Below are positions 36,703-45,590 of a stretch of 64,000 bases of DNA, one piece after another. Origin of the DNA: Promethearchaeota archaeon (GTDB lineage: Archaea; Asgardarchaeota; Lokiarchaeia; Helarchaeales; RDOG01); assembly GCA_011365055.1 (NCBI GenBank), contig RDOG01000002.1:310001-374000 (forward strand), in the 5' to 3' direction. The notes under the pieces were generated by a model. The model saw nothing but the letters and a program-made list of their open reading frames with translations. It searched no databases and was not told the origin of the DNA. The position numbers were made by a program, and so were the translations under genes. Positions within the stretch are counted from its first letter, which is position 1, and every line of letters starts with the position of its first letter.

Positions 36703-36792
36703 TTAAATAAATTATTATAAATGTGATATTTTGCAAAACTTTTTGAATCAATTTTCCTACTTCTCCTTGAATAGTTAAACGATTAAATAGGG

Positions 36793-36868
36793 CGATTTTT
36801 ATTAATTCAAAAAATCGGCAAAAAATCGGTGATCTTTAAATTAAATGATTAATAAAGGCGATTTTTTT
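36793..36868 (+). promoter_or_regulatory. Cluster of four CGATTTTT half-sites (putative operator)
   Basis: CGATTTTT at 36793-36800 and its inverse AAAAATCG at 36810-36817 form an inverted repeat with a nine-base spacer. A second inverse copy is at 36821-36828 (each within AAAAAATCGG), and a forward copy at 36859-36866 touches the TTG start of the CoA-transferase gene. A TATA-like TTTAAATTAAAT at about 36835-36846 lies between them. The layout fits regulator binding around a promoter. Confidence 0.5.
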
Positions 36869-37880
36869 GGCAAAAAATAAAGTTATGACAATGAAAGAAG
36901 CAGTTTCAAAGTATATTAAAAATGGAACATTTCTTTCGGTTGCAGCATGCGGATCTGGTGGACCTTACAATGCAATACACGAAATTATTCGGCAAGGTCG
37001 TAAGAATTTGAAAGTAATTCAGCCTACTAGCATGTTCGAAATCGATCAGCTTGCAGGATGTGGTTGTGTTAGTGAAATTATATTTTCTTGGAGTTACAGG
37101 GCAACACGCGGATTACGGGCATTCGATAGGGCAGTTCAAGAATTTGATATTAAAGTGAAAGATTATACAAACTATACTGTTGCAGCAATGCTTGCTGCAG
37201 GGGCCCGAGGGTTACCATTCTATCCAGCAAAAATGTCAATATATTATACAGACGTGTATCGAAAACGAATTGAAGATGATATGTTTAAAATAATTGAAAA
37301 TCCATTCAATCCAGGAGAAAAAATTCTATTAGTTCCTGCAGTAAAGCCAGATGTAGGAATTATGCATGTTCAACGAGCAGATATAGAAGGTAATGCTCAG
37401 TTTTGGGCTGCTAGAGGAACTATGGAAGACGGATTATTATCTTGTAAACATATAATTATATCAGCTGAAGAGATTGTTGAGCCAGAAATAATACAAAGAT
37501 CTCCCAATAATACATTGATTCCAGGATTTCGTGTAGATGCAGTAGTTCACGAACCGTGGGGGGCTCATCCTTCGGGATTGTTAGGATTTTACGAATTGGA
37601 CAGGTACATGATAAGTCTTTATACAGGTTCAATAGTTTTAACCCCAATTTCGTTCCAAACTTGGGTAAATGATTGGATTTTATCTGTAAACGACAGAGAC
37701 GAATATGTTGAAAAATATGCACACACATACGGAGTAAGAGCTTTGGAGAAGCTCCGAGCACGGTCATATCCCTCTGCTAGTGTTGATCTCGGTGCAACGT
37801 TTAGATTGGAGAGAGAATTAATGGGTTTCACTAGAGAAGAAATAGACACTGACCCAGATATGAAAGAATTTGAGGTGTAA
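36867..37880 (+). CDS. gctA: CoA-transferase subunit A (glutaconate/3-oxoacid CoA-transferase family)
   Basis: 337 residues. Family pattern: VSKYIKNGTFLSVAACGSGG near the start, ACGSGGPYNAIHEIIRQG, KPDVGIMHVQRADIEGNAQF and an HIIISAEEIVEPE stretch. It resembles the alpha subunit of glutaconate CoA-transferase. The active-site Glu is normally in the beta subunit, encoded two bases downstream. The TTG start (MAKNKVMTMKEAV) has AAAGG upstream; ATG 36885 is an alternative. Likely swaps CoA between fatty or amino-acid-derived acids. Confidence 0.85.
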   Translation: MAKNKVMTMKEAVSKYIKNGTFLSVAACGSGGPYNAIHEIIRQGRKNLKVIQPTSMFEIDQLAGCGCVSEIIFSWSYRATRGLRAFDRAVQEFDIKVKDYTNYTVAAMLAAGARGLPFYPAKMSIYYTDVYRKRIEDDMFKIIENPFNPGEKILLVPAVKPDVGIMHVQRADIEGNAQFWAARGTMEDGLLSCKHIIISAEEIVEPEIIQRSPNNTLIPGFRVDAVVHEPWGAHPSGLLGFYELDRYMISLYTGSIVLTPISFQTWVNDWILSVNDRDEYVEKYAHTYGVRALEKLRARSYPSASVDLGATFRLERELMGFTREEIDTDPDMKEFEV

Positions 37881-37882
37881 AA

Positions 37883-38722
37883 ATGAGTAAAAAAATGATG
37901 ATTAGTTACAATGAAATTTTATGTTCAGCCGCATCACACCAATTAAATGAAAATGAGGTTGTTTTTGTTGGGCAAGGCTTTCCATTATATGCTTCTATGC
38001 TAGCTAAAAAATTGGGAAAGAAATTGTATCTTGTAATGGAAGCTGGAATCTTAGATTTTGATCCTTATCGAGCTCCAGTTCATATTTCTGATATGAGTGC
38101 CATGAAGGGATGTATGCATTGTTGCTCTATGATTGATGTTTTTTCATATTATTTATTTAATGGTCATATTGACGTAGGTTTTTTGGGTGGAGCTCAAATC
38201 GATAAATATGGTAATTTAAACACGTCTTATAAAGGAGATCCTACTAATCCGAGGAATCGTATAGCTGGAAGTGGAGGTGCGAATGAAATTGGTGGTTACG
38301 CAAGGCGAACCATAATAATAATCAGACACGGAAAATTCGTGGAGGAACCTTATTACATTACCACACCAGGATATTTAGAAGGAGGTAAATCCAGAGAAGA
38401 GGCAGGAATGCCTGGTGGTCCAGATGTAGTTGTATCTCTTAAAGGTATTTTTAAGTTTGATAAAAATACAAAAGAATTATATCTTGATTCTGTCCATCCA
38501 GGATATGAAGTGGATGACATTCAAAAAGATATTCCTTGGGAATTAAAAGTCTCTCCAAATTTAAAAAGAACTCCAATTCCTACAATGGATGAACTTGATA
38601 TAATGCGAGAATTTATACCAAACGTTTCAGTTGGTAAAACAAGATGGGGCATAGTTCAAATTCAACAAATGAAGGATTACATGCATATCAAGCATCAACA
38701 ATTAAAAAAGTTGATGCTATAA
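37883..38722 (+). CDS. gctB: CoA-transferase subunit B
   Basis: 279 residues, following subunit A after two bases with GAGGTG before its ATG. Seen: NENEVVFVGQGFPLYASMLA, YLVMEAGILD (the likely active-site Glu region), GHIDVGFLGGAQIDKYGNLN and GSGGANEIGGYARRTIIII, all typical of beta subunits. With subunit A it should form the heteromeric CoA-transferase. The tight spacing and shared promoter show a two-gene operon. Confidence 0.87.
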   Translation: MSKKMMISYNEILCSAASHQLNENEVVFVGQGFPLYASMLAKKLGKKLYLVMEAGILDFDPYRAPVHISDMSAMKGCMHCCSMIDVFSYYLFNGHIDVGFLGGAQIDKYGNLNTSYKGDPTNPRNRIAGSGGANEIGGYARRTIIIIRHGKFVEEPYYITTPGYLEGGKSREEAGMPGGPDVVVSLKGIFKFDKNTKELYLDSVHPGYEVDDIQKDIPWELKVSPNLKRTPIPTMDELDIMREFIPNVSVGKTRWGIVQIQQMKDYMHIKHQQLKKLML

Positions 38723-38749
38723 TCCCTTTTTTTTATAAATTGAAAAAAA

Positions 38750-39931
38750 TTAATAACTAGCTTTTAATAACCTGAGGCTTTTATCACGACCTCCAACGAG
38801 GATCTCCGATTTTCCATCTCCATCAATATCCTTTACATCAAGTGCTCGAACGTAATTATCTAGATAATAAATCCATTTTTCATCACCATTATCAGAATCT
38901 AGAGCCACTACGCTTGAAAATCCAGTCCCTAAGACCAGTTCTTTTTTTCCATTACCATTAATATCACCCTTGAGAATGAAATAGATGCCACCGTCAAAAG
39001 TTTTACTCCATAACTCGTTAAACTTATAATCAAATACTATTATCGATTTACTACCTTCCACCGCTTTATCTTTAACAATCTTAGGTTCTGCCCCAACAAT
39101 GATTTGGCTTTCCCCCACGTAAATATCATAAACAGGACCATCAAATTCATATGTAAAAAGCTCGTTTCCGATACCGTCAAATATTTTAAACTCCCCATCT
39201 TCTGCGCCAACAAAAATCTCTTGCTTTCCATCACCAGTAATATCTCCTATTTGTATAGGAGTTAATTTTTTCATTTCTAATCCTGCTGTTTCTTCGATCT
39301 CGAATTCCTTAGACCAAAGTTTTTCACCAGTTGCCCCATTTAAAACATATAAAAATGCATCGTGAGTAGATACAACAATTTCATTCTTTTTATCGCCCGT
39401 AATATCTCCAATTTTAATATATCTAACATGACCCTCGCCAAATTCTTGTTCCCAAATTAAATTCCCTTGTGAATCTAAAGCTCTTAGCATTCTATCCCTG
39501 CTACCGATCAAGATTTCTGTTTTTCCATCATTATTGATGTCACCAACTCTAACGATGTATATCCATTTCTTTATAGGATAGGTCCAAATTTCTTCTCCGT
39601 TATCATCTAACACGAATAATTTCTTTTCGCAACCACAAACAAGAATTTCATTCTTTCCATCATCATTCATATCAGCAACGAGACAAGAATAGACTGCTCG
39701 AAAATATTCTTTTTCCCATAATCTTTCCTTTATATTGTAACATCTAAAAAGTCCTTCTTCACTACCACCAATAGCAACTGCACCATTAGGCATGTTACCT
39801 AGAGAGCAATCATGTAGATACCATTCAAATGTATCAATAAACATTTCTTTTACTTTAGAGCTTTGGGCTCGTAGCTTACTTTTATCCCACTGATCTTGGA
39901 ATCTGACGTCCGTTTCTATTCCTTTGGGCAT
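38750..39931 (-). CDS. FG-GAP/VCBS beta-propeller protein without signal peptide
   Basis: 393 residues built of about seven blades, each with a calcium-type loop and strand: DMNDDGKNEILVCG, DINNDGKTEILIGSRD, DITGDKKNEIVVSTHD, DITGDGKQEIFVGAED, DINGNGKKELVLGTG and DIDGDGKSEILVGGRD. Similar blades form integrin alpha heads, but the N-terminus (MPKGIETDVRFQDQWDKSKL) has neither signal peptide nor membrane helix, so it is predicted to be cytoplasmic. Eukaryotic cytosolic proteins with such propellers act as scaffolds; that is analogy only. The gene stands alone, convergent with the CoA-transferase operon. Confidence 0.85.
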   Translation of the reverse strand: MPKGIETDVRFQDQWDKSKLRAQSSKVKEMFIDTFEWYLHDCSLGNMPNGAVAIGGSEEGLFRCYNIKERLWEKEYFRAVYSCLVADMNDDGKNEILVCGCEKKLFVLDDNGEEIWTYPIKKWIYIVRVGDINNDGKTEILIGSRDRMLRALDSQGNLIWEQEFGEGHVRYIKIGDITGDKKNEIVVSTHDAFLYVLNGATGEKLWSKEFEIEETAGLEMKKLTPIQIGDITGDGKQEIFVGAEDGEFKIFDGIGNELFTYEFDGPVYDIYVGESQIIVGAEPKIVKDKAVEGSKSIIVFDYKFNELWSKTFDGGIYFILKGDINGNGKKELVLGTGFSSVVALDSDNGDEKWIYYLDNYVRALDVKDIDGDGKSEILVGGRDKSLRLLKASY

Positions 39932-40075
39932 TAAATCACCTTTTCAATCTGTAATCAGAAGTTTTTTTTACTTAAGATTACATTCTATTTTATTAAAAAA
40001 ATCTTATTTTCTATTCGCGAAATAAGTTTAAAATATCATTTTTCACGTGTTTTGATAAAACATGGAAGTGAATGA

Positions 40076-40423
40076 ATGGCAACAATTCAAGATTTAAGAA
40101 AATATAAAAAACAAGCAATAGCTGACTTAACTAAATATGATCCGAAAAATATCGTACAAGTAGCAATAGGAAGCAGGGAAGTTGACGGTAAAGATATAGG
40201 GGAAATGTGTTATACGGTTTTTGTTAAGCGTAAACGCCCTCTTGACAAATTGGAAAAATATCCTGAAAGAATTGTTCCAAAAACCATAACTTATGATGGT
40301 CAATCATTTCCTGTTGATGTGATAAAAATAGATACCGATCAAGGATATCGGGGCATGAGTACATTTGTCTTTATTTTAATCTATTTAAGTGTTCTTGGTA
40401 TGGTTTCTCTCGTGATATTGTGA
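40076..40423 (+). CDS. Small tail-anchored protein, unknown
   Basis: 115 residues. A soluble N-terminal part of about 92 residues (RKYKKQAIADLTKYDPKNIV, then MCYTVFVKRKRPLDKLEKYP and RIVPKTITYDGQSFPVDVI) is followed by one hydrophobic helix (STFVFILIYLSVLGMVSLVIL) at the very C-terminus. The 'KRPLxxLxxxxRIPKxI...PVDVI' pattern resembles a domain seen before trypsin-like proteases, but no protease follows. The DUF2085 gene starts six bases later, so they are cotranscribed. Confidence 0.65.
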   Translation: MATIQDLRKYKKQAIADLTKYDPKNIVQVAIGSREVDGKDIGEMCYTVFVKRKRPLDKLEKYPERIVPKTITYDGQSFPVDVIKIDTDQGYRGMSTFVFILIYLSVLGMVSLVIL

Positions 40424-40429
40424 TTTATA

Positions 40430-40921
40430 TTGGATGAAAAGAAAAAAGAAAAAAAGGAATCTTTTGGTTTTTGTTCTCATCACCGTAAAGGACATATAGA
40501 TTATTATACACATACCTTTCGTTTATCATTTAAGGGGAGAGACATTTATTTATGTGCACGATGTACGGGTATTTATGTTGCCTTCTTTTCATTTTTTATA
40601 TTTGGCATTATTTTTGGTTTTTCATTCTTTCAAACAAGGTTAAATCCATATCTTAGCTTATTTTTTGCTGTTATGCTTGTTATGCCATTACTTGTTGATT
40701 GGGGAACACAAAAACTTGGTTTGAGAGAAAGCATCAATCCATTACGTTTCATTACAGGATTTATTTTTGGAATTGGATTTTGGTTCATCCAATTCACGAT
40801 TCCAATTTATTTTTGGGCTTTACTCACAATGGCATTATATTCATTAGCCATGTATACCATTACATTGATTGGAAGAAAGAGAAGGACTGTTAAAGTTGAT
40901 ATTAAAGATGATATTGATTAA
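40430..40921 (+). CDS. DUF2085 membrane protein
   Basis: 163 residues from a TTG start. Seen: FCSHHRKGHIDYYTHTFRLS, then YLCARCTGIY, the CxRCTGxY motif of DUF2085, followed by four to five membrane helices and a basic tail. The His/Cys residues suggest a metal or heme site at the membrane face. Members are uncharacterised. It forms an operon with the tail-anchored protein. Confidence 0.78.
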   Translation: MDEKKKEKKESFGFCSHHRKGHIDYYTHTFRLSFKGRDIYLCARCTGIYVAFFSFFIFGIIFGFSFFQTRLNPYLSLFFAVMLVMPLLVDWGTQKLGLRESINPLRFITGFIFGIGFWFIQFTIPIYFWALLTMALYSLAMYTITLIGRKRRTVKVDIKDDID

Positions 40922-40923
40922 AA

Positions 40924-42099
40924 TTATTTGATCAAGATATTTTTAAGAAAACTTTTCCCAAATTTTAATTTATTGACTTGAAAAAACTCGGCAATAGTTT
41001 GACCAATGTCGCTAAAACTGTCTCGCGTTCCAATATTAAAATTTTGTTTGATCTTATCACCCACGATAAGAATAGGGACATATTCTCTCGTATGATCGGT
41101 GCTTTTCTTGTAAGTCGGGTCACAACCATGATCTGCTGTAAAAATTAAGATATCATCAGAATTTAAGTTTTTTAAGAAATCAGGTATGAAAGAATCTATT
41201 TCCAATAAAGCTTGATAATAACCCTGTGGATTTCTTCTATGACCATATAACATGTCAAAGTCAACTAAATTGGTAAAAATCAGGCCATCTAAATCTTCAT
41301 GCATTGTCTTTATTGTTCTTTCAATAGCATCGGGATTGTTTTCAATTGAATAAGAGGCACTTAGCCCTCTATTTGCGAAAATATCGGGGATTTTTCCAAT
41401 TCCAACAACATCAAAGTTTTCATCCTTCAAATAATCAAGCAAGGTTTTTTCAGGCGGTTCGAAAGCAAAATCTTTACGTCTTTCAGTTCGTGAAAAATTT
41501 CCAGGTTTGCCAATAAATGGTCTTGCAATGACTCTACCAATTGCATAATCGCCTATTAATAATTTTCTTGCTTTTTTACACATTTCATAAAGTTCAGGTA
41601 CTGGTATCACATCTTCATGAGCAGCTAGTTGAAAAACACTATCTGCAGAAGTATAAACAATTGGAAATCCAGTTTTAAGATGTTCTTCTCCAAAATCTTT
41701 GATGATTTCAGTCCCAGAATAAGGTACTCCACCACCTAATGTTTTCCTTCCTATAATTTTCTCGAATTGCTTGAGGATCTCAGAAGGAATAGGATTGAAT
41801 ACGGGAAATGCCTTATTAGGAATGAACCCTGCAATCTCTAGATGTCCACCAATAGTGTCTTTTCCAGGATTTTTTGATGCAGCTTTTCCAAACGAACCGA
41901 TAGCTTGAATTTTATTTGACATCCCAATCAATTTTTCAATCTTACCAAGCCCTAGACGCTCTAAATTTGGAAGATGAAAATCTTTGATTACTTCACTTAA
42001 ATGTCTTAAAGTATTGGTACCTTCATCACCAAAAAGATCTGCATCTGGAAGCGCTCCAATCCCCACGCTGTCCAAAATGATTAAAATAACTTTCGACAA
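40924..42099 (-). CDS. deoB: Phosphopentomutase (DeoB type)
   Basis: Interconverts ribose-1- and ribose-5-phosphate (also the deoxy forms) in nucleoside salvage. 391 residues, alkaline-phosphatase superfamily. Seen: LDSVGIGALPDADLFGDEGT, the phosphothreonine site GKDTIGGHLEIAG (T82; bacterial enzymes read GKDTMTGHWE), YTSADSVFQLAAHEDVIP, NLVDFDMLYGHRRNPQGY and TADHGCDPTYKKSTDHTREY. All metal ligands appear present. DeoB is mainly bacterial; many archaea use a different mutase, so transfer is likely. No purine phosphorylase gene adjoins. Confidence 0.93.
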   Translation of the reverse strand: MSKVILIILDSVGIGALPDADLFGDEGTNTLRHLSEVIKDFHLPNLERLGLGKIEKLIGMSNKIQAIGSFGKAASKNPGKDTIGGHLEIAGFIPNKAFPVFNPIPSEILKQFEKIIGRKTLGGGVPYSGTEIIKDFGEEHLKTGFPIVYTSADSVFQLAAHEDVIPVPELYEMCKKARKLLIGDYAIGRVIARPFIGKPGNFSRTERRKDFAFEPPEKTLLDYLKDENFDVVGIGKIPDIFANRGLSASYSIENNPDAIERTIKTMHEDLDGLIFTNLVDFDMLYGHRRNPQGYYQALLEIDSFIPDFLKNLNSDDILIFTADHGCDPTYKKSTDHTREYVPILIVGDKIKQNFNIGTRDSFSDIGQTIAEFFQVNKLKFGKSFLKNILIK

Positions 42100-42436
42100 T
42101 TTGGGCTTTCTTCCTTTTCCTTATGATTAGGAATAGAAATCACATTGAAAAAATTTTCTTTATTTTCGTAAGACATTTTTCTGGTCTATTTTATATTCGT
42201 GAAATATTCTAGAAATTGAAAAAAAAAAAGAAAAACCCTTTTATACTAATAGCGAAATTGACTTTCTAATTAAAAACTTTCAATAACAATTACTTTTGAA
42301 AGAAAATTTGTGGAAAAAAAAGAATAATCGAAAAAATCTGTGGATTTTTATTCACGAATAAAAAAATCGATTGGAATTATTATATACATATTCAGAAAAA
42401 AAAGGATAAAATAAAGAAAAAATAGAGGTTATTTTT
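42100..42436. other. 337-base spacer upstream of the radical SAM gene
   Basis: A/T-rich, no convincing reading frame. ATTATATACATATTCAG at about 42377-42393 is a plausible TATA region for the gene at 42437, and TAGAGGTT lies just before its ATG. The rest shows nothing recognisable. Confidence 0.45.
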
Positions 42437-44044
42437 ATGTCTGAACAAGAATTAAAGACAGAGTATAGAGTTTTACGTAAAACTGCTTCCGTTTGTCACT
42501 TTTGTTTGAAGGAAGATGATAAAGTAGTCCAAGTACCTGCTGATATTATTGATAAGGATGGTAAAGCAGTTTTACGGAAATTTTGCAAAAAACATGGTGC
42601 ATTTGAAGAAGTTTACTGGTCAAGCACGCGTTTTTACGAAAAATTCATAAAATGGTTCGTGACGGGTAAAGGGGTTGATAATCCAACCGTCGAAAAATCA
42701 GCATGTCCAACAAGTTGTGGTTTATGTAAAGTACATCATTCAAATACATTATTGGCGAATTTAGACTTGACTAATAGATGTAATCTTGCTTGTTGGTATT
42801 GTTTCGCTAATGCTGCATCTGCAGGATACATTTTTGAACCTACTTTTCAAGAATGCAAGGAAATGATTAAATTTCTCAGGGATCAAAAACCCGCCCCTGT
42901 TGAAGCAATTCAATTTTCAGGTGGTGAACCTACGGTTAGGTTAGATTTACCAGAAATTGCTGCAGAAGCATACAGAAGAGGATTTAACCAAATTCAACTC
43001 GCCACGAATGGTATTCTTATCGGTCAAGATTATGATCTCACAGAAGAATTAGTTGAAGGAGGAATTAACACCATCTATATGAAATTCAATGGAGTATCCA
43101 GACAAACAAATCCAGAAAATTGGCATCTTATTGATAAGATTCTCAATAATTTAAGACGAGCAGGAATTACAGAGAATCGACATGGTGGTGTTGTTTTAGT
43201 TAATTTCCAAATGAAAGGACATAACACCCAAGAAACTTATGATGTCATTAAATTTGCACAAAAAAACTTGGATATTGTTAGAGGAACTATTGTACAGCCA
43301 ATCTCCTTCGTTGGAAGGTTTGCTGATCCTAATGCAAAGGCCTTACCCGAAGAAGAAAGACTTACTCAACGATTAACCATTCCGGAATATCTTGATAATA
43401 TGGAAGACCAATCAAATGGCAAATTAACATCCGAGGATTTTAGACCAATCCCTGTAGTATTACCAATTTCTCATCTCTTAGAAGTACTTCAAGGAAAAGA
43501 TTTAATTGAATTTACTAGCCATCCCATGTGTGGTATAGCGACATATCTCTTTGAAGTTGATGGAGAAATGGTACCAATAACGAGGTTCTTTGATGTTGAC
43601 AAAATGATGGAAGGCATGGAATATTATGCTCAACAAATCAAGAATGGAGAAATAAAACCAGGAAAGGCAATCACAGGATTGCTCAATTTACTTGATGAAA
43701 CTGTGGATAAAGAGAGAGCACCTACCAAGTTCAATGTTCAAAAACTCATGTTTGATATCATACAAAAAGGATCTTTTGAGGCTTTAGCTGATTTTCATTA
43801 TAGATCTTTATTAGTGACAGGAATGCACTTCCAAGATCCATATAATTTTGATTTGGAACGTGTAAAAAGATGCGTTATTCATTTTGTAATGCCTAAAGGA
43901 GAATTTTCACAACCACGATTAGTTCCATTCTGCGCATACAACAGCCTACCCATGTACAGGAGAAGTTTAGAGCACGAATTTGGCATGAGTATTGATGATT
44001 GGAAAAAGGATCATCCAGGTAAAGAAATTTACGAAAGAGCTTAA
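42437..44044 (+). CDS. Radical SAM enzyme, tetraether lipid synthase (Tes)-like
   Basis: 535 residues. Cys-rich N-terminal part: SVCHFC (C20, C23), KFCKKHG (C50), CPTSCGLCKVHH (C90, C94, C97). Radical SAM triad: NRCNLACWYC (C115, C119, C122), with IQFSGGEPTVRLDL as the AdoMet GGEP motif. Late Cys are in HPMCGIATYLFEVDGE and VPFCAYNSLPMYRR. This order of extra clusters is that of the MJ0619/Tes family, which couples two archaeol chains into tetraether lipids. Function in lipid crosslinking is inferred; other members of the wide family are unassigned. The gene is monocistronic. Confidence 0.8.
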   Translation: MSEQELKTEYRVLRKTASVCHFCLKEDDKVVQVPADIIDKDGKAVLRKFCKKHGAFEEVYWSSTRFYEKFIKWFVTGKGVDNPTVEKSACPTSCGLCKVHHSNTLLANLDLTNRCNLACWYCFANAASAGYIFEPTFQECKEMIKFLRDQKPAPVEAIQFSGGEPTVRLDLPEIAAEAYRRGFNQIQLATNGILIGQDYDLTEELVEGGINTIYMKFNGVSRQTNPENWHLIDKILNNLRRAGITENRHGGVVLVNFQMKGHNTQETYDVIKFAQKNLDIVRGTIVQPISFVGRFADPNAKALPEEERLTQRLTIPEYLDNMEDQSNGKLTSEDFRPIPVVLPISHLLEVLQGKDLIEFTSHPMCGIATYLFEVDGEMVPITRFFDVDKMMEGMEYYAQQIKNGEIKPGKAITGLLNLLDETVDKERAPTKFNVQKLMFDIIQKGSFEALADFHYRSLLVTGMHFQDPYNFDLERVKRCVIHFVMPKGEFSQPRLVPFCAYNSLPMYRRSLEHEFGMSIDDWKKDHPGKEIYERA

Positions 44045-44159
44045 TTCTTTCAACTTTTATTTTCTTTTTTTGAATTAATTTTAAAATAAAATTAGATGCA
44101 TTACAATAATTTTTTTATTTATTATTATTAAAGTATAATTTATTTTTCAAAGACTCTTT

Positions 44160-44498
44160 TTAATTGCCAAATATTGCCAATATCATATCAAGCACTTGAT
44201 ATAATCCCAAATAACATAATAGAAGAAAGACCATACTTATAACTACTTCTATTAAAATCAAGATACCGACCCATGCTTTTTCGTACCCTTCTGAAGATCC
44301 TTGATAAGCTATATAGCCTACAAATACAAGACAAATGAAGCATAAAATCATAAATATCCAGAAAATGGTAGGATCTAAGGGTATTAAACTTAACCTACCT
44401 ATTATCATAAATATTATTGTATACACTATTATGAAAATTGAAAGTGCTAAAGCAGAAGCAGTTATCATATGATTTTTCGTATCATTTTCTATCGACAT
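44160..44498 (-). CDS. Three-helix small membrane protein, unknown
   Basis: 112 residues; helices at about 12-34, 42-64 and 76-108, with an acidic, hydrophilic N-terminus (MSIENDTKNH) and a loop YQGSSEGYEKAW. No recognised motif. It faces the radical SAM gene (convergent, 115-base gap). Confidence 0.55.
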   Translation of the reverse strand: MSIENDTKNHMITASALALSIFIIVYTIIFMIIGRLSLIPLDPTIFWIFMILCFICLVFVGYIAYQGSSEGYEKAWVGILILIEVVISMVFLLLCYLGLYQVLDMILAIFGN

Positions 44499-44669
44499 TT
44501 TCCTTCACAAACATTACAATTACATTCATACATAAATCCGTTTTGTTAATATTGAGTGGCATCGACAATTTTACACATTTCTTCATAATTCATTAATAAT
44601 ATAGGTGTTTTTTTTATTATAGAAAGAATCAAATAGATGTGGGAAAAAAATTTCTTTTTAAAAATGTAG

Positions 44670-45590
44670 GTGGAAGCATTGCGGTATGATGAAAATTATT
44701 TGTCCGAAAACCAAGAAAAAAAGGTTAAAAAAGTACTCAAAGCAGTGCAAGATTATTATAAGTGGGATGATATTCCAGACTGCTCAGTGTTAGGACTAAA
44801 TCCAGACGAGGAGATAGAAAAGTTAACACCAATTCTTAATAAACTCTCAGAATTGTATGAACAAGAGACAGATAAGAAAAAGAAGAAAGAATTTAAGAAG
44901 AAATATAAGGAAGTGAAACAGACACAGACGAGTTTAAAAAATGAAGCTGATTATCGAATCAAAATCGTCCTTCCATTTAAGGATGTACTTAAACAAATGA
45001 CCATCATGTCAGAATGGCGTAAAACCGAATTCTTGGGTTCTAGTTATTACTCGTATACTTGTTTATTGGATCTCGTAATTGAATCACCTGTGATTTTTGG
45101 GCGAAAAGCCCGGAAAAAAATGCACGGATTCGGAAATTTCTTTTTTGCACCGATTCAATTCAATTTACCTGAACTTGATAAAAAAATAGATGATGCAATT
45201 GTAGATGATAAAAGCGATGAATTTCTCCTCACACTTACAAGAGCAAATCCAATGATTGAAATGTTGGATAGAATATGTATGAGTAAAGAGGCGTGCGAAC
45301 AGATGCGAATCATGAATCAAATGGAAAAAGATGGAGAACTTACTGGGATAAATATCGTGGATCAATTAAATCATAATTCTGATCTCGTCAAAAAAATGAA
45401 AAAGATTTGCCATTTTGGACATTATAATGCAGGTATCATAAAAAATGTTAGTGAAATTGATGTTTCTACACTTTGTCTACCCCTGAAAAGAGGAACAATA
45501 TTATATTTAATTGATTATGAGGATAAGCATAAAAATTCCTTGCAAGCAATTGATACTCTTAAGGATGCTTTAATACATTTAGGGGGATGA
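44670..45590 (+). CDS. Unknown protein, first of an overlapping pair
   Basis: 306 residues from GTG 44670; TTG 44679 with AGGTGG upstream is an alternative start. An N-terminal charged helix, a Lys-rich coiled coil at about 68-95 (ETDKKKKKEFKKKYKEV), and a mixed alpha/beta remainder ending in LIDYEDKHKNSLQAIDTLKD. No membrane segment; no family recognised. Its stop overlaps the start of the next gene by four bases (ATGA), so the two are translationally coupled and their products probably work together. Confidence 0.7.
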   Translation: MEALRYDENYLSENQEKKVKKVLKAVQDYYKWDDIPDCSVLGLNPDEEIEKLTPILNKLSELYEQETDKKKKKEFKKKYKEVKQTQTSLKNEADYRIKIVLPFKDVLKQMTIMSEWRKTEFLGSSYYSYTCLLDLVIESPVIFGRKARKKMHGFGNFFFAPIQFNLPELDKKIDDAIVDDKSDEFLLTLTRANPMIEMLDRICMSKEACEQMRIMNQMEKDGELTGINIVDQLNHNSDLVKKMKKICHFGHYNAGIIKNVSEIDVSTLCLPLKRGTILYLIDYEDKHKNSLQAIDTLKDALIHLGG

